Shown: positions 43,206-55,105 of the stretch, piece after piece
Layout of the letters: the number at the start of each line of letters is the position of its first letter
How positions within the stretch are numbered: position 1 is the first letter of the stretch
Source: Polytrichum commune
Lineage: Eukaryota > Streptophyta > Polytrichopsida > Polytrichales > Polytrichaceae
Length of the DNA stretch: 64,000 bases
NCBI GenBank assembly: GCA_950295325.1
Contig: OX485809.1
Coordinates: forward strand, 30,380,001 to 30,444,000
Direction of reading: 5' to 3'
Notes under the pieces: model-generated
What the model was told of the DNA's origin: nothing
Databases searched by the model: none
What the model saw: only the letters and a program-made list of their open reading frames with translations
Position numbers and translations under genes: made by a program

Positions 43206-45090
43206 AAAGGTAAGTTTTTGTGTTTTTGGTGTAGATATTTTTTGTGTTTTGGTGTTTTTGGTTTACTGATTTTAGGGTTTAGTGGTAGTGGTGTGTTGAT
43301 TGTTGTTGGTAGTTCCAAGAACGTGGTTTAGGGTGTTGGTTTGTTGGGTTTAGGGGGTTTGTTGGCACTTAGGTGATTTTTTTTGGGTTTTGGTAGATAT
43401 CTCAGTTTAGGGTTTAGTGATTGTAGTGTGATTCCTTGCCTCGCTCCTCGCCATGGTCGCCCAGCATTTGGCCTCGTTCCTCGCCCTACTCCTGCTCGAC
43501 AACCTCCTCGCCCTAATCACCTTGTTCTTCACCGCGCTCCTAATCCTACTCCAGCCTAGCTTGCTCCTCGTCTACCTCCTTGGTATGGTTGTCCTACTCT
43601 TGCTCTTCACTCTAGTCCTCACCTTAGTTGTCGCAACCCTCGCTAGCTCCCTTTAACTATATTGACCATTTTCATTTCTAATTTTCATTCACTAGCAAGG
43701 GTCACGAACGCTAACCCTTCGCATTCCACCGTGCTAATGGTTAGCTCCTCCTACCTCAGACCTTATAGTTCATAGGAGGGAAACCAACCCTCCTACTTTG
43801 CTTTCGGGACTCACCCCTTAATCGGTAACAAATTCTTAGATGTGGACTTCCATTCATGGAAGTCCAATCTTATGTTGATCATCACGTTGCCGGAGCAACA
43901 CTACAACAACCCGAACCATACTAGGCAACTATGCCCTCACATTGGGCCAAAGCTCATGGAGGTTATGCCGTTTGGCCTTGGATGGGTGAGGCCACACATC
44001 ACCTTATCCATATAAGCCTCTAGAACTTTTGGCAGGGTCCCAACCCCACTGACAAGAAACCTTTTGTCCCTCTACCAAGAGTTGGGGCCAAGTAGACATT
44101 TTCCCTGAGCCCCTAGGGCTAGAAGCCCCCAACAGCTTCAGAACACCATAACTTCCTTGTATGATGTCTGATGCTAACAAGCAACCACTCCATCGTCATT
44201 TGCGTTTCACGTAGATGCCAATAATCCCCTCATTTGCCTCATTCAGGCAGGTCTTGAGGAAGTTATGCCTGTTCAAACCTTGGCAGTCCCGGGAGTCACT
44301 CCCAGGCCACTGCAGTACCAGGACAACGCCCCACTCAAATTGCCATATCTCCTAGCTCACACATCCAATTGAGGTGTTCTTGAGCATTCTAGATTCAACA
44401 TGCCATATGCTACGCATAGCTCATGGCCTTACCCTCGTGCCTCCTAGTCTCCATGGGTGAGAGGCATTCCCAACGCCCAAGGGCCTCACCCACACTAGGA
44501 TCACTTGGGCCCTCTCACCAACGGCGCCACAAGTCCTGGGTGTCACTCTAGGGTCCCCCTTGTGGCCATGGTGTTCGGGCACTCCTCATGGAGAGGTGCG
44601 CAACATTGGTCTTTATTCCTCGGCTCAAAGGTAAGTTTTTGTGTTTTTGTGTTTTTGTGTGTTTGGGTGTACATCTCAATGTTGTTGGATTGGGGTTTAG
44701 TAGTTTAGGTGTGTTGGTTTTTATTGGAAGTTAGAGGGGTGTGGTTTCGATTGATAATTTGCTAGGTTTAGGGGGTTTGGTGGAATTTGGGTGAGTTTTT
44801 GTGTAGATCTTGGAATTTTGGGTGTAGATCTCGGTGTTGTTGGTTTGGGGTTTAGTAGTTTAGGTGTGTTGATTTTTGTTGGTAGTCAAAAAGATATGGT
44901 TTCAAATATTGGTTTGTTAGGTTTAGGGGGTTTTTTGGGATTTGGGTGAGTTTCTATATGTTTGGCTGTAGATCTCGGTGTTGTTGTTTTGGAGTTTAAC
45001 AATTTAGGTGTGTTGGTTTTTGTTGGTAGTTAGAGGGTTGTGGTTTTGGGTGTTGGTTTGCTAGGTTTAGGGGATTTAGGGGCCACCATC
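43206..45090. repeat. G/T-rich degenerate repeat region with TTTAGGG-like words
   Basis: CAAAGGTAAGTTTTTGTGTT occurs at 43204 and again near 44628, each followed by G/T-rich sequence. Around 44665, 44820 and 44964 a unit of about 150 bp recurs (GTGTAGATCTCGGTGTTGTT, GGTTTAGTAGTTTAGGTGTG, GGTTTAGGGGGTTT). A related unit lies at 43230-43420. Between (43700-44600) is a GC-richer non-coding block. TTTAGGG/GGTTTAG words recall plant telomere repeats but are never in perfect tandem. Confidence 0.6.
43453..43656 (+). other. 67-codon hydrophobic ORF from CTC-rich repeats
   Basis: MVAQHLASFLALLLLDNLLA and the rest is almost entirely Leu/Val/Ala/Ile, ending TLASSL. It has the same CTCCTCGCC word base as 43090-43205. 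It is probably a by-product of simple sequence rather than a gene. Confidence 0.25.
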
Positions 45091-45819
45091 TTCTTTTTGT
45101 TTTTGTGTTTGTAACCCTTCTACTATTTACAACAGCTTTCGCAGTCCAACAATTCTGAGGCCACTCCTTAAATTCCTACTTTAATAATAGAGTTAGTTTT
45201 GAACTGAATGGTTTTTTTTGTTGTTTTCTGAATTGATTGTGTAAGTTCTAAGATTTTTTTCCTGGTTGGGTGCACATGCCCACATTATTGCATCAACACA
45301 CCGGTAGAAGGAAATTGGGTTTCATTTGTGAACCACTTTAGCTTAGGTATTGGTACATTGTTTGCAGTGGATTTCTTTTGTTAGGTATGTGCCTATTATG
45401 TTTGCCTTGTAGTCGTATTCTAGGATCTTTGTTGAGTCCGGAAATTTTGTTTTGACATAGCAAAATGATAAAAATGCTTTATAAAAAATCGCAAAATGAT
45501 GATACAACACATATTCAAACATCGTCATCATCTGAAGATTGTACCTCTCGTCCAGGTCTGACTCCAATAGAAATTGTTATGGGTCAATGAAAGAATGCAT
45601 GGTATACTAAGTTTGATTGGATTGAATTTAATTCTATAACGGGTAGGGTTTTTTACAAAATTTATAAATAAAAAAGAGGCAGATCAACCTTCACCACTAC
45701 GGGCAATATTAACATCCGAATAACAACCTTTCAAGACTATAGGAAGAGTAAAAAAGCATGGGTGTTTGACTCATGCAAAAAATTAAAAAATAAATAAAAA
45801 TTGCAGAGACGAATCAATT
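45091..45819. other. Intergenic, no supported feature
   Basis: AT-rich. Short frames on both strands are without recognisable motifs. It may include the decayed 5' part of the hAT remnant that follows. Confidence 0.45.
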
Positions 45820-46660
45820 ATGAATGGAGTCATGTATTATTTGTTCCAAGCAGTCATGTACCATATGTATTATTTCTTTCTTTATTATATAAAGCATGAA
45901 ATCATTTTCTTTCAAAAATTTCCTAGTTTGTATTCTTTGGTTGTAAATGTAAAAACTAATATGAAAGAGAAATTTTACTATGATGAGAGAAGTTGTCGTG
46001 AAATTTTAATTTACATTTCATCAAAGATTCAAAAAAAAATCTTAGATAGGGACCAAGACTTGAGATTCTTTGGTATTATGGTAGATGAGTCTACGGATAT
46101 TTCTAATAAGCCGTCTTGTTGTATTTGTTAGTTTTCTAGAGGAAACTCTTTCTCTTTGCATTTTTATTGGATTATTATATAAATGCATGTATAATATTTG
46201 AAATATTAAAAAAAATACGAAAGAATGGGGATTAAATTTTAACAAATATGTGGTATTTGGGTCTAAAGGAGCATCAATTATCATCGGCAAACTAAATGGT
46301 GTTGCAGCGCGTTTGAAAGACAAGATAAACTTGTTTTTCACATCCGTCCATTATGTTTCACATAAGAGATGTATCAAAAATTCCATCTTATAAGGAGATG
46401 TATTAAAGAATAAATTCACTCTTGAATTCACTAGCAATGCAATTAAAAAAGTCTTGCAAGTCAAAAAATGCGTTGATTTTGTTGCAAGAGGAGTTTGTTG
46501 TGTCTACCAATTGTTTAAAAATATACCCAAAATTTAGGTGGTTGTGACGATGGCAAGCCGTGACAACCATTTGTGATTCTTTAGAAATTTATTTTAAAGA
46601 TAAATATGATGCTATAGAGGATAAAGTTGGTTTAATATATTTATAAAAATTTACACGTTT
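45820..46660 (+). pseudogene. hAT-related (DUF4371-type) transposase remnant
   Basis: Broken frames read in order YYDERSCREILIYISSKIQK, DLRFFGIMVDESTDISNKPS, stop, KEWGLNFNKYVVFGSKGASI, IIGKLNGVAARLKDKI, VHYVSHKRCI. The D-E-(S/T)-T-D-I-S-N-K motif and the G-A-S-x-x-x-G-K-L-N-G-V-A-A-R-L block are the RNase H-like core of DUF4371/ZMYM-type hAT proteins, including the first catalytic Asp (MVDEST). Numerous stops follow. The C-terminal dimerisation region is not found nearby. Confidence 0.65.
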
Positions 46661-48869
46661 AAATACATTTATGTGCTATATTTTTTTCTTGTATTTTTTA
46701 TGTTTTATCCATGTTATTACGTTTATTCTAAAATAAATTTATAAACATAATTACAATAAGTTTGTTGGTAAATGCTAATATTGTCTAAATTTGTATATTT
46801 TTCGTTGAAGATATTACTAATTTGAATAATGAGAGCTCTAATGAGCAAACAATATATCATATTCTTTCTTAATATAATCCTTAAGAAGGATATCTAAAGA
46901 AGTTAGTCAATGATGTCATGTAATTTGTTGTACAACGTCCGAACATATATATGATTTTAGGTGTAGTAGATTGTGAAATTTTTGTAGAAATTTATCCCTT
47001 TAAATAAATCCTTATTTATTATAAATTATATCTCAATATTGATTATTATTATTATTATTTATTTAAAAAATTACACAAAACTTTGCATGCTAGAAATATA
47101 GTTCTTCAACTAGACACACATCAAGTCTCACTTCTAGAAATGTATTATACAAGCCGTGGTACAATTTTCACAACGTATCTCCGTACCTGCCTTCTAAATC
47201 TCATCAATATACATATAATATTCACTAAGAATCAAGTCTTTAAAATTAGCTCAGCTAGCTACCTCAGATTATGAATCATGTTCGCTTTAAGATTTCATTG
47301 TTTGTTTTCCAGTAAGAATCACACCTTCTAACTTTGTTCGCATGTAAAACACCTCACTAAAAACACACATCTAAAATTTCACATTAAGATTCTACTCCCA
47401 TAATGCATAATTAAAAAAATAACCAAGTCTCAAAATTTGTCATTTTATAAATGAAGTGTAGAAGACACAACCATTGCATTAAGTTTTTTCTACACTTATT
47501 CTTGTCACCTCAACACCCTCAAGCTTCTTAATGCTTGGAAACATTGTAAAAACCTCTCACACTCTTAAGAATAATCTAATTCTCTAAATTTCAAGACCCC
47601 GAATATCTAAAACAATAATGACAATAACTAAACATTCCAATTTTTTTCTTTAAATATCCAACATTTGGACCCCTTCAGCCAATAGATTGTATTTGAAGTT
47701 AAAATACAAGGATGTTTTTGGCGGCTAAGGTTTGGCCGCCGCCGCTTAGCTACATCCAACCTAAATAAAATTTTGCTCTACCCGGTCATCAAACTATGAT
47801 CGGTCCTCAACCAACTATAACTAGTGTACAAACTAAAATATAACTACACTAACATCAATCTACTAATATATATAGAGACTCAACCAACTCATTTAATTTA
47901 CTAAATTTCAACCCCTGACCAGCACATATTACGATAGCGAAATTGAAGGAGATAAATATCATAAAATTGAAATGATACAAGATAAAACGATATATGACCT
48001 CATTTACAATGGAATTCAAAAACATTTTACTTTGGCAATACAATAAAATTTGGATTTGAAAACAACCATATCATGATTACGTTTGAAATATTGGGTTCTA
48101 TCAATGTGTCGTTTAGACAAGTTAGTTTGGATAATTTGAGTGTAGTTGATTTAAAAGTATTATGTGGGTAATATCAAATTGAACGTGAAATTGGAGAACG
48201 AAAGATCTTGCCATTAGTAAATTTGCTGCATAAAAAAAATATTTGCATTTAAATTACAAGTGACTACCAATTGGTTGGACAAAAGTTTCAAAGATATTTG
48301 GTCAATGATCATTTGGAATCACACCTTGAAAATATGAAAATTTGTTAATTCTAGCTAAGATAGCTAGAATGTAATGTGTTAATACGGCGTTTTGAGACAA
48401 AATTCGGCGAGAGGATGACAAACCATAACCGAAAAACCCCCGAGTCAAAATTTGGGGGGTTCGAAAGAATGAGACCGGTGGTGGAGGGGCCCAACTTTTT
48501 TTTGATAGGGTATAAAGACCCCTTCCTCTCATTTTGAAATTTCTTTATTCTTTATTATTGTTGGGCGAAACCCTACCTTTAAGTAGTTAAGAAAAAACTT
48601 TATCTTTTCATTTCTCTAGTAGTAAGGCTTGAAAAAACCCTTTCCTTACCTTCTCCTAATTAGAATGTGTGTTTGTAAACACACAAAATTCTTTTTTTTC
48701 CTCCTTAGAAGTAGGTAAGAGTATATATTTAAAAATTGAGGCATTGTAGACCTTCACCGCTGATGGTATGAATGTTCAGTTTACCATCTAGAACCAATTT
48801 TTTCTTTTCTTATAAAGATTTTTAATAACTATTCATAGTTGTTTTTCATTTGCAATTTTGTTGAGATAA
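46661..48869. other. Intergenic, very AT-rich
   Basis: It holds an (ATT)n tract at 47042-47062 and a short GC-rich hairpin-like stretch at 47722-47752. A TATA-like GGGTATAAAGACC at about 48508 is followed by leader-like sequence with AAACCCT words, possibly part of a degraded LTR. No coding region can be supported. Confidence 0.45.
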
Positions 48870-49440
48870 AAATTAATTATGAATTTACAAAGTTGGAGTA
48901 AAAACTATGATGTTTATTTGGATAACAGCTACTAGATCAGACATGTTCGCCTTATCAAAGTTTTAATCTAAAAAAATGTTTTTTTCAATTAGAAATTTTG
49001 TTTGGCTTTCCAAGGCCGCTTATAAAGTGTGATTCAATTGAATAACGAATTAGATATGAATTTTTAAAGGTCGGATACATAGTTTAAGACATTCTAATTG
49101 GCTGTTGCATTACAGGGAGGATGGTAGATCTATCTCGGTATAATTTACCAATCTTATATTTTTTCTCATAGAATATTTTGATATATTTTCAAGAATGTTT
49201 AAAACGTTTGATTTGACTGAGTTATGAATTATATATGAATTTTCAAAGGTGGGATACTTAGTTTGAGCTCTTCTAGTTAACTGTTGTATTACAGGGAGGC
49301 TGCTAGATCTATCTCCATTTAACTTGCTAGTATCATATATTCTCCTAATAGATCTTTTAGAAATTTTTCCAATGATGTATGACAAGCCCAATCCAAGTAA
49401 TAGCAAATTAATTATGAATTTTTACAGTTGGAAGTTAGAT
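48870..49440. repeat. Degenerate tandem repeat of about 180 bp, three to four copies
   Basis: Comparable starts ATTATGAATTTACAAAGTTG (48872), TTAGATATGAATTTTTAAAG (49047), AATTATATATGAATTTTCAA (49225) and ATTATGAATTTTTACAGTTG (49413) are spaced 175-188 bp. The middle copies share GTATTACAGGGAGG and TAGATCTATCTC. The period is close to nucleosome length. Confidence 0.7.
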
Positions 49441-50569
49441 AGGTTAGGTGAAGGTAAAGGAATCGGTTGAATAAACATCGTGCTTCCAACTTCATAATTT
49501 TTGTAATTCTTATCCGATTGAAGTGAATTTTAGATCTCTAGAAAGCTAATGATGTGTATTAATTGAATTAAGTATAGGAGGCCAAAATTATAGTGCATTA
49601 GAATGACGTTTTAACCATTGACTAACCAAGCTCTACAACCAAGTTAGCTACAAGGAAAGAGACAAGGTTAATGTCTAGGAAGTGAAGCAAAGGCAACGAG
49701 GTAGCGGCTCGGTCTACATCAAGCCCAACCAAATGAGGAGCAGTAAGGTAAACTAATTAACTTTAGCCTTTTATTTAGGATTGGACGGAGCACGGCCAAG
49801 GTATGCATTCTTAAACTCACTCACCTATCTCGTAAGATCAAGTGGGTTGATCACTTGACCGTCAAGGGAGTACCCAACTCCATTGTTCTCGGGGCCTCTT
49901 GATATGTTTTGTGGTAATAGTTTTGATTATTAGAAAAGTTTCATATGTGTTGAAGTCAGATTAATCACCGACATGACACCGACACCAATAGATTAAAGAC
50001 ACATTTTAAAAGGAGGAGGTTGTTTTAACATGGAAGAGGACATTAGTAGGTGGGCCCACATTTGAGAAGATGGAAATAACTAGATGGCACATACGAACCA
50101 GTGTTGAACGGGTATGTTGTAAAGTGCATATAGGGGAGGCCTGGTTTTTGAAAATTTCTTGGAAATGTAGAACATCGAGGTATTGATATTACAAAGGTTT
50201 TGTATTTTCAAGGTAAGGTATGTGTATGTGGTCTTGTAAAATTTCTTGAATTTTAGGGTACGTGTTATGGTGTGATCTTTTTTCATATACCAGGGTGCCC
50301 AATGCAAGGGTATGGTATGTCATTTTAAGGTTTTAAAGAGAGAATTTAATTAATTAATAATTTAATTTAAAATAAAATAAAAAATCCAAAACAGATGAAG
50401 CATGAACTTGAGCAAACTGATCAAATTGAATCATGATTTGAATTTATCAAATTGTCATGCTTGACTAAGTATTGAATCGGATCAACATGGACTACTTCGA
50501 CCAACATCAGTTTAATCAAACAAAGTTGAATTGATAAAAAACAATCAAACAATGCCCTCAAGCTAAATC
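49441..50569. other. Intergenic, no supported feature
   Basis: Only short frames. An ATTAATTAATAATTTAATTT run at about 50345 is simple sequence. Confidence 0.5.
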
Positions 50570-51077
50570 TCACTCTAGCTCACCCGCTGCAATCAACTCC
50601 TCTTCATGAATTTCGAGCAACTCTGCTTCATCATTGAAGAATTGAGTGATGTCACTCTCACTAAGTGTATCTGTGCGGGCATCAAAAGGCCAATTCTTTT
50701 GAATCATGACAAGGGCATTGAGATTCTCCGTACCAAGTCTACAACGGCGAAGGGATGTGAGAATGCCAGCAATGGAAAAGATCCGCTCACACTCAATTTG
50801 ACTACCTGGTATGCCTAGAAACTGTCGAGCAACAAAAGCAACAGTTGGGAAACGCGATTCATGTTCCTTCCACCACAATAACGGACAAGCAACATTAATT
50901 GGTTCAACAACAAGACGCCGGAAGAGGCTGAGCTCGCCAAGTAGCAGCCCCTTGCTTGCTTCAGCTGTAGAAGCTGGTGCACCGAACAAAGAAGTTTGGG
51001 AGACATGCGGGACGATTAGAGCGGTTGGTTGTGCAACAACAGTGGGAGACAAAATTATAGCCACTTTGACCAACATG
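50570..51077 (-). pseudogene. hAT transposase, C-terminal dimerisation region
   Basis: The open frame contains ELSLFRRLVVEPINVACPLL, WWKEHESRFPTVAFVARQFL, GIPGSQIECERIFSIAGILT and LRRCRLGTENLNALVMIQKN. The WW-x-x-H...F-P-x-x-x-x-x-A-R-x-x-L-x-I-P-x-S...E-R-x-F-S-x-A-G pattern is the hAT dimerisation domain, normally ending with the catalytic Glu region and N-W. The stop is at 50570. It continues the frame ending at 52058, interrupted by a 980-bp insert. Confidence 0.8.
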
Positions 51078-52057
51078 GGTACTGATATCCCTAGTTTTTT
51101 ACCACTTACTTTTTACTTCTACGCATGATAGTTTCTTTTCCTCTTCCCTTCTCCTTATCTCTCACTCCAAGAACCCGCTTGTTTGAGAGGGAAACCCGAA
51201 CTACATCCAATCTTCTCAACCCTTTCCATTTCAAAAAATCACAAGCAATCAATAACCACCGTGCCTTGGCAAGAAAGCAAACGGCACTACCATCGTGCCA
51301 AGAAACCACTACCAAGAGGATTTATAGGACTCCTCTTGTGGTATATCGTCATCTCTCTTTTTCGGCTTTAGCTCTCTCTCTCAATCTCGCCGGAGGCTCT
51401 TTTTTCTCTTTAGTTCTCTCTCAGTCTTTTTAGGAGCTCAACTTTTCCATGTGATGTGGTTGAGTTCAAGATGATTGTCTCTTCATTTTTTTTCGATGAA
51501 TAAAGAGTTACCTTTGCTTGCAATATGAGGTGGTCACATAGTTCAACCTGGTCCAATTTTGGTAATGTACTGGATGCGGCCGGTGCGGGGTGGCCGGTGC
51601 GGTGCGGTCGGTGTTCAATCTTGGTAGTATATCTCGGATTATGAGTGAAGTCGTTTGATGAGAAAGAGGATTAAGTATGTGCGAAGTGATATGTCTTGAG
51701 GTATGTGTGGAACAGTCTGTGATATTCTCTATAAAAATTCTACGTGCTTCATTTTGGTTCCGTTGCCGGGACCTCAGAATTTAAGCATAAGGGTGAGAGC
51801 ACGAAATTATTAATATGTCTGGATAATTTTAGAGTTTAGTCCAACTGAGTAACTTTCTCTAATATGGGAGACGTCTTTGAGTGAACTAAGCATAAAGATG
51901 AAATCTTTCAAGCTGTCTGTAAGCTTGATTCTTGATTCCTTGTTCTTGATTAATGGAATACCAAACATAAAACCCATGTCATGTTGATAACGTCTGACTG
52001 AGTGGTGTTTTCATTTTATTCACACTATACGAGGCATTATGTCACTCTATCAGTACC
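51078..52057. mobile_element. 980-bp insert between the two parts of the hAT gene
   Basis: It is bounded by an exact 10-bp inverted repeat, GGTACTGATA at 51078-51087 and TATCAGTACC at 52048-52057. The two sides belong to one transposase frame. No target duplication is evident, so an intron or a deletion-linked filler are alternatives. A CT-rich stretch (51130-51440) resembles a 5' UTR. No coding domain is seen. Confidence 0.4.
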
Positions 52058-52545
52058 AAGACTTTGGTGTCGTACTCATCCACCACCTTCTTCGCCACTT
52101 CATGGCCAACATAATCTTGTAGTAACTCCAATCCCTTGAAACGTGGATCGAGCATGAGAGCAAGCATGTTCTGAGCTTGCCCTTCATCGTACTTACGGGA
52201 AAAAACAAGAAAAGGCCTCAACACCGCTGCTACTTGTCCTGCCATCCGTCCATAGAGAATTTCGAGCTCTGAGTCAAACTCGCTACACTCCAAGGGCGGT
52301 TCAATTGAATTGTGTGCAAGTTGTTGCGCCTCCATTTGCACCATCAACTTCAACGCCCCTGCTAGAGCATCACTGAGCAACCAGAACCTGCGAGTTTGGT
52401 TTAGAACGCACTGTGACACCACAGGGGTCAATGTCTCCGTCACAGCTCGAGCAATTGCCCATGTGAGACCTGTTGGCACACGAGCTTGCAATGATATAGA
52501 CTGCCGCCTGTAGCAAATATTTATTGCATCTGCATACCTGCACAC
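52042..52545 (-). pseudogene. hAT transposase, central region
   Basis: After an acceptor GTGCAG (about 52541) the frame reads TRRFWLLSDALAGALKLMVQ, LEILYGRMAGQVAAVLRPFL, FSRKYDEGQAQNMLALMLDP, RFKGLELLQDYVGHEVAKKV. The LALMLDPRFKGL motif is typical of the C-terminal half of the hAT RNase H-like domain in plant elements. The frame is lost at KVLVLIE-stop, inside the flanking inverted repeat. The N-terminal BED finger and first catalytic residues are not recognised upstream. Confidence 0.7.
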
Positions 52546-52609
52546 ACACCATTGAATTCAGCTTGCATATACCGGAAAGCAACAATGTTGGAGCATGTTC
52601 CACCACAAC

Positions 52610-52735
52610 ATGCAGACAATTTAAATGTTGAGTTACCATTTTAAATGTTACCAATAGCTCTAATTGTTGAGTTACCAACAGACAATTTAAATGTTGAGTT
52701 ACCAACAGCTCTAATTGTTGCTATAACTCAAAAGT
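52610..52735. repeat. Short interspersed direct repeats (TTGAGTTACCAACAG)
   Basis: AATTTAAATGTTGAGTTACC and AGCTCTAATTGTTG each occur two or more times within 125 bp. Confidence 0.8.
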
Positions 52736-52949
52736 AATTGGGATGAAACATGAAACCTGTCACATATCAACAGCAGGAGCTCGAGCAGTCACAGTAACTA
52801 CACACCACAATAGCTTAATGTTGAGGGTTAGTTTAATGAACACCTAATCTTCAAACTTTGCAGCTTATATACTGGAAAGTGTGGATGTCTGTAACAATAA
52901 ATAGATTGTTTGCAATCAACAGGAGACGTTTGACTCTACTACAGGTGAC

Positions 52950-53075
52950 ATACTAGAATCAAATGCACATGTCAATTGACATTTTTGTTTCGTTTTTGAG
53001 AATGTCATGTAACACTTTGGAATTGAAGTTGACCGTCAGATGAAATTTATCAAACATATACACTGATGTTCTTCA
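52950..53075 (+). repeat. Terminal segment related to the 27.55-29.06 kb element
   Basis: ATGTCAATTGACAT, then TTTTTGTTTCGTTTTTGAGA, ACACTTTGGAATTGAAGTTG, and ATTTATCAAACATATACACTGA match the complement of 27575-27680 at most positions. A second terminus was not found within the window, so it is a fragment or a short MITE. Confidence 0.7.
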
Positions 53076-53089
53076 GTGAGTCTACCTAG

Positions 53090-55105
53090 AAAAAATAAAG
53101 CAGACCAGTATAGTGCCACTACTGTTAAGCACCTGTACAAAACTAGGCCTCAATTTTTACCTAATTATCATGTTGATATTTTATGACCCCTATCTTTGCA
53201 TCAAATTCACCCTAACATCTCTCACAAACAATTTACTGTGTGTTGTTCACAAACAATCTCACCCTATGCGCTCTTGTGAATCTTTGCAATTGTGCCCTGA
53301 ATTTTAACCCCAGCGGAGACTTTCATTTTAAGCATTCAAGAGGCTCACTTTCTAGAGAACTAATTCTTTGAGCATGACAAATTTTCTAGAAATAAGTGAT
53401 ATATGGTACCTAAATGGTTTGTATGTGGGACTCGAGGAGCGGGAGTAATGTGGAGCACCAAAGCGGCAAAGCCCTGTAGGATCTAGGAGGCTGCCGGAGG
53501 TAAGGGGGGTAGAGACAAGGGTGGAAGCGGCATTCTTGCTGCTCCTCGACACTCTTCCCCCCAAGCCACCCACCCCCTCAAACTCCGAAAGGGCACTGTC
53601 AGCAACGGCCACCCTAATACGACCTCCATAAAACGCACCGCTCACAAGCACATCCTCACTTCTCCCCCAAGGATCCCCCCGAAACCAGGTACCGCAGGTG
53701 CAGCTGTTCATGATGCCTGCACGAACCAGAGATCCACCTCCCACCAACGAAACACATCGCCGACGAGAGCTCCCTTAGAAAACGCCGCCGTTGATGCTGC
53801 TTATACCTTGATGCTGATGTAGCTGATCGCCGGAGGATTCACAGCATACCGTAGCCAAACACCGGAAGGACCACATCGTACCACAACAGATCACCAAGAG
53901 AACTCCAGAGTGCCACAACCGATCGCGGGAGAGAACATAGCGTGCCGCAGCCACCACTTGAAGCTGCCAACATCTGCTGCTGGAGATTGCCGACAGCTAA
54001 ACGCCGAAGGGAACTCCCACAGAAACGTCACTTACCTCGCCTGAAGAGAGCCGAAAGTGCTGCAACCACCCCCGTAGTTACACACCTGCCGTTGGAGACT
54101 GCCACCACCCCGATCAGACACACGGCCCAGATCCACAACACTAAACTCATAGCAAGAGAGGCAGAGATCTAGAGCAGATACGATTCATCACTTCAAATCT
54201 CTTAGAAACATTAGGAAAACTGTGAGAGGCCCAGATCCATATCACCAACCCATTGCAAGAGAGGTAGAGATTTAGAGCAGATCTCTTGGAAACAGCAGAT
54301 AAACGGTGAGAAAGAGAGAAATAATTTAGTTTTAGATCAGAAGAGAGAAACCGCCTCTGATTTCTTGAAACAGTAGATAATCGAGAGAAAGATCAGCTAC
54401 ACTGACTTTTTGAGAAAACCCAATGAGGATACAAAAGGTGAACTTCACCACCGAGCTTCAAAAATTGGAGTATAGATTATAGCCGCAACCATCAGAACAT
54501 TCTTCGAAAGTGCCTAGCTAGACTACAAAGAGGGAAACTCACTAGCAGATCCCGGAGAGAACTACATGCGGTGACTGTGAGACTTGTACTAAACTACAGT
54601 GGAGCTGCCGGGACGAGAGAAGAGCTACAGAGGAGCTGCCAGACCGGAAGAAGCTAGGAGCTGCGGAGGACCGGCCAAAGCGAGAAAGGTGTTGGTTGGA
54701 GCGATTGTGGAGCTGAGGAGCAGCAGTAATTGGAGCGACTGAGGGGCGGCAGGAGCAACTAGAGGGGCATCAAAGCTGTTGCCAACACCCCCGACGAGCT
54801 ACTGCCTGTGGAGCTTATTCATCCCAACAAACCAGATTCAAGCATTCAGGAGAGTCCTGTTCGAAATTGGAGTACTCTCGAATACACTGATTAATCATCA
54901 ACTGTAGCTGCAAGTACTCCAGCTACCGCACCAAAACCAAAGGTAAGTTCTAAACCCTTACCAAATTTCTTTTTTGCAGAGGCACATAGGCACGCACATA
55001 GCAAAAACTAGTCACACATAGTTGTTGCTTGAGTAGTCTGGTGTTGCTTGCTGAATTATTAGTTAATTTGTTTGATTGTTCTGAATATTAGTTTGTCCAT
55101 TAAAG
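53090..55105 (+). other. Probable 5' UTR/promoter region of the non-LTR retrotransposon
   Basis: From about 53440 to 54900 the base composition turns GC-richer than both flanks and carries repeated GCCGGAG/GAGAGAACT-like words. No ORF has a recognisable domain. A strong donor (AAAGGTAAGTTCT) lies at about 54940. The exact 5' end of the element is not visible and no target duplication can be checked, since its 3' end lies beyond the window. Confidence 0.4.

Noticed and set aside
43453-43656. Small membrane-protein gene
   Set aside because: Almost pure Leu/Val from CTC-type simple repeats, with no homologue known to me; kept only as a low-confidence note.
43206-45090. Interstitial telomere array
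   Set aside because: TTTAGGG-like words are scattered and never in perfect tandem.
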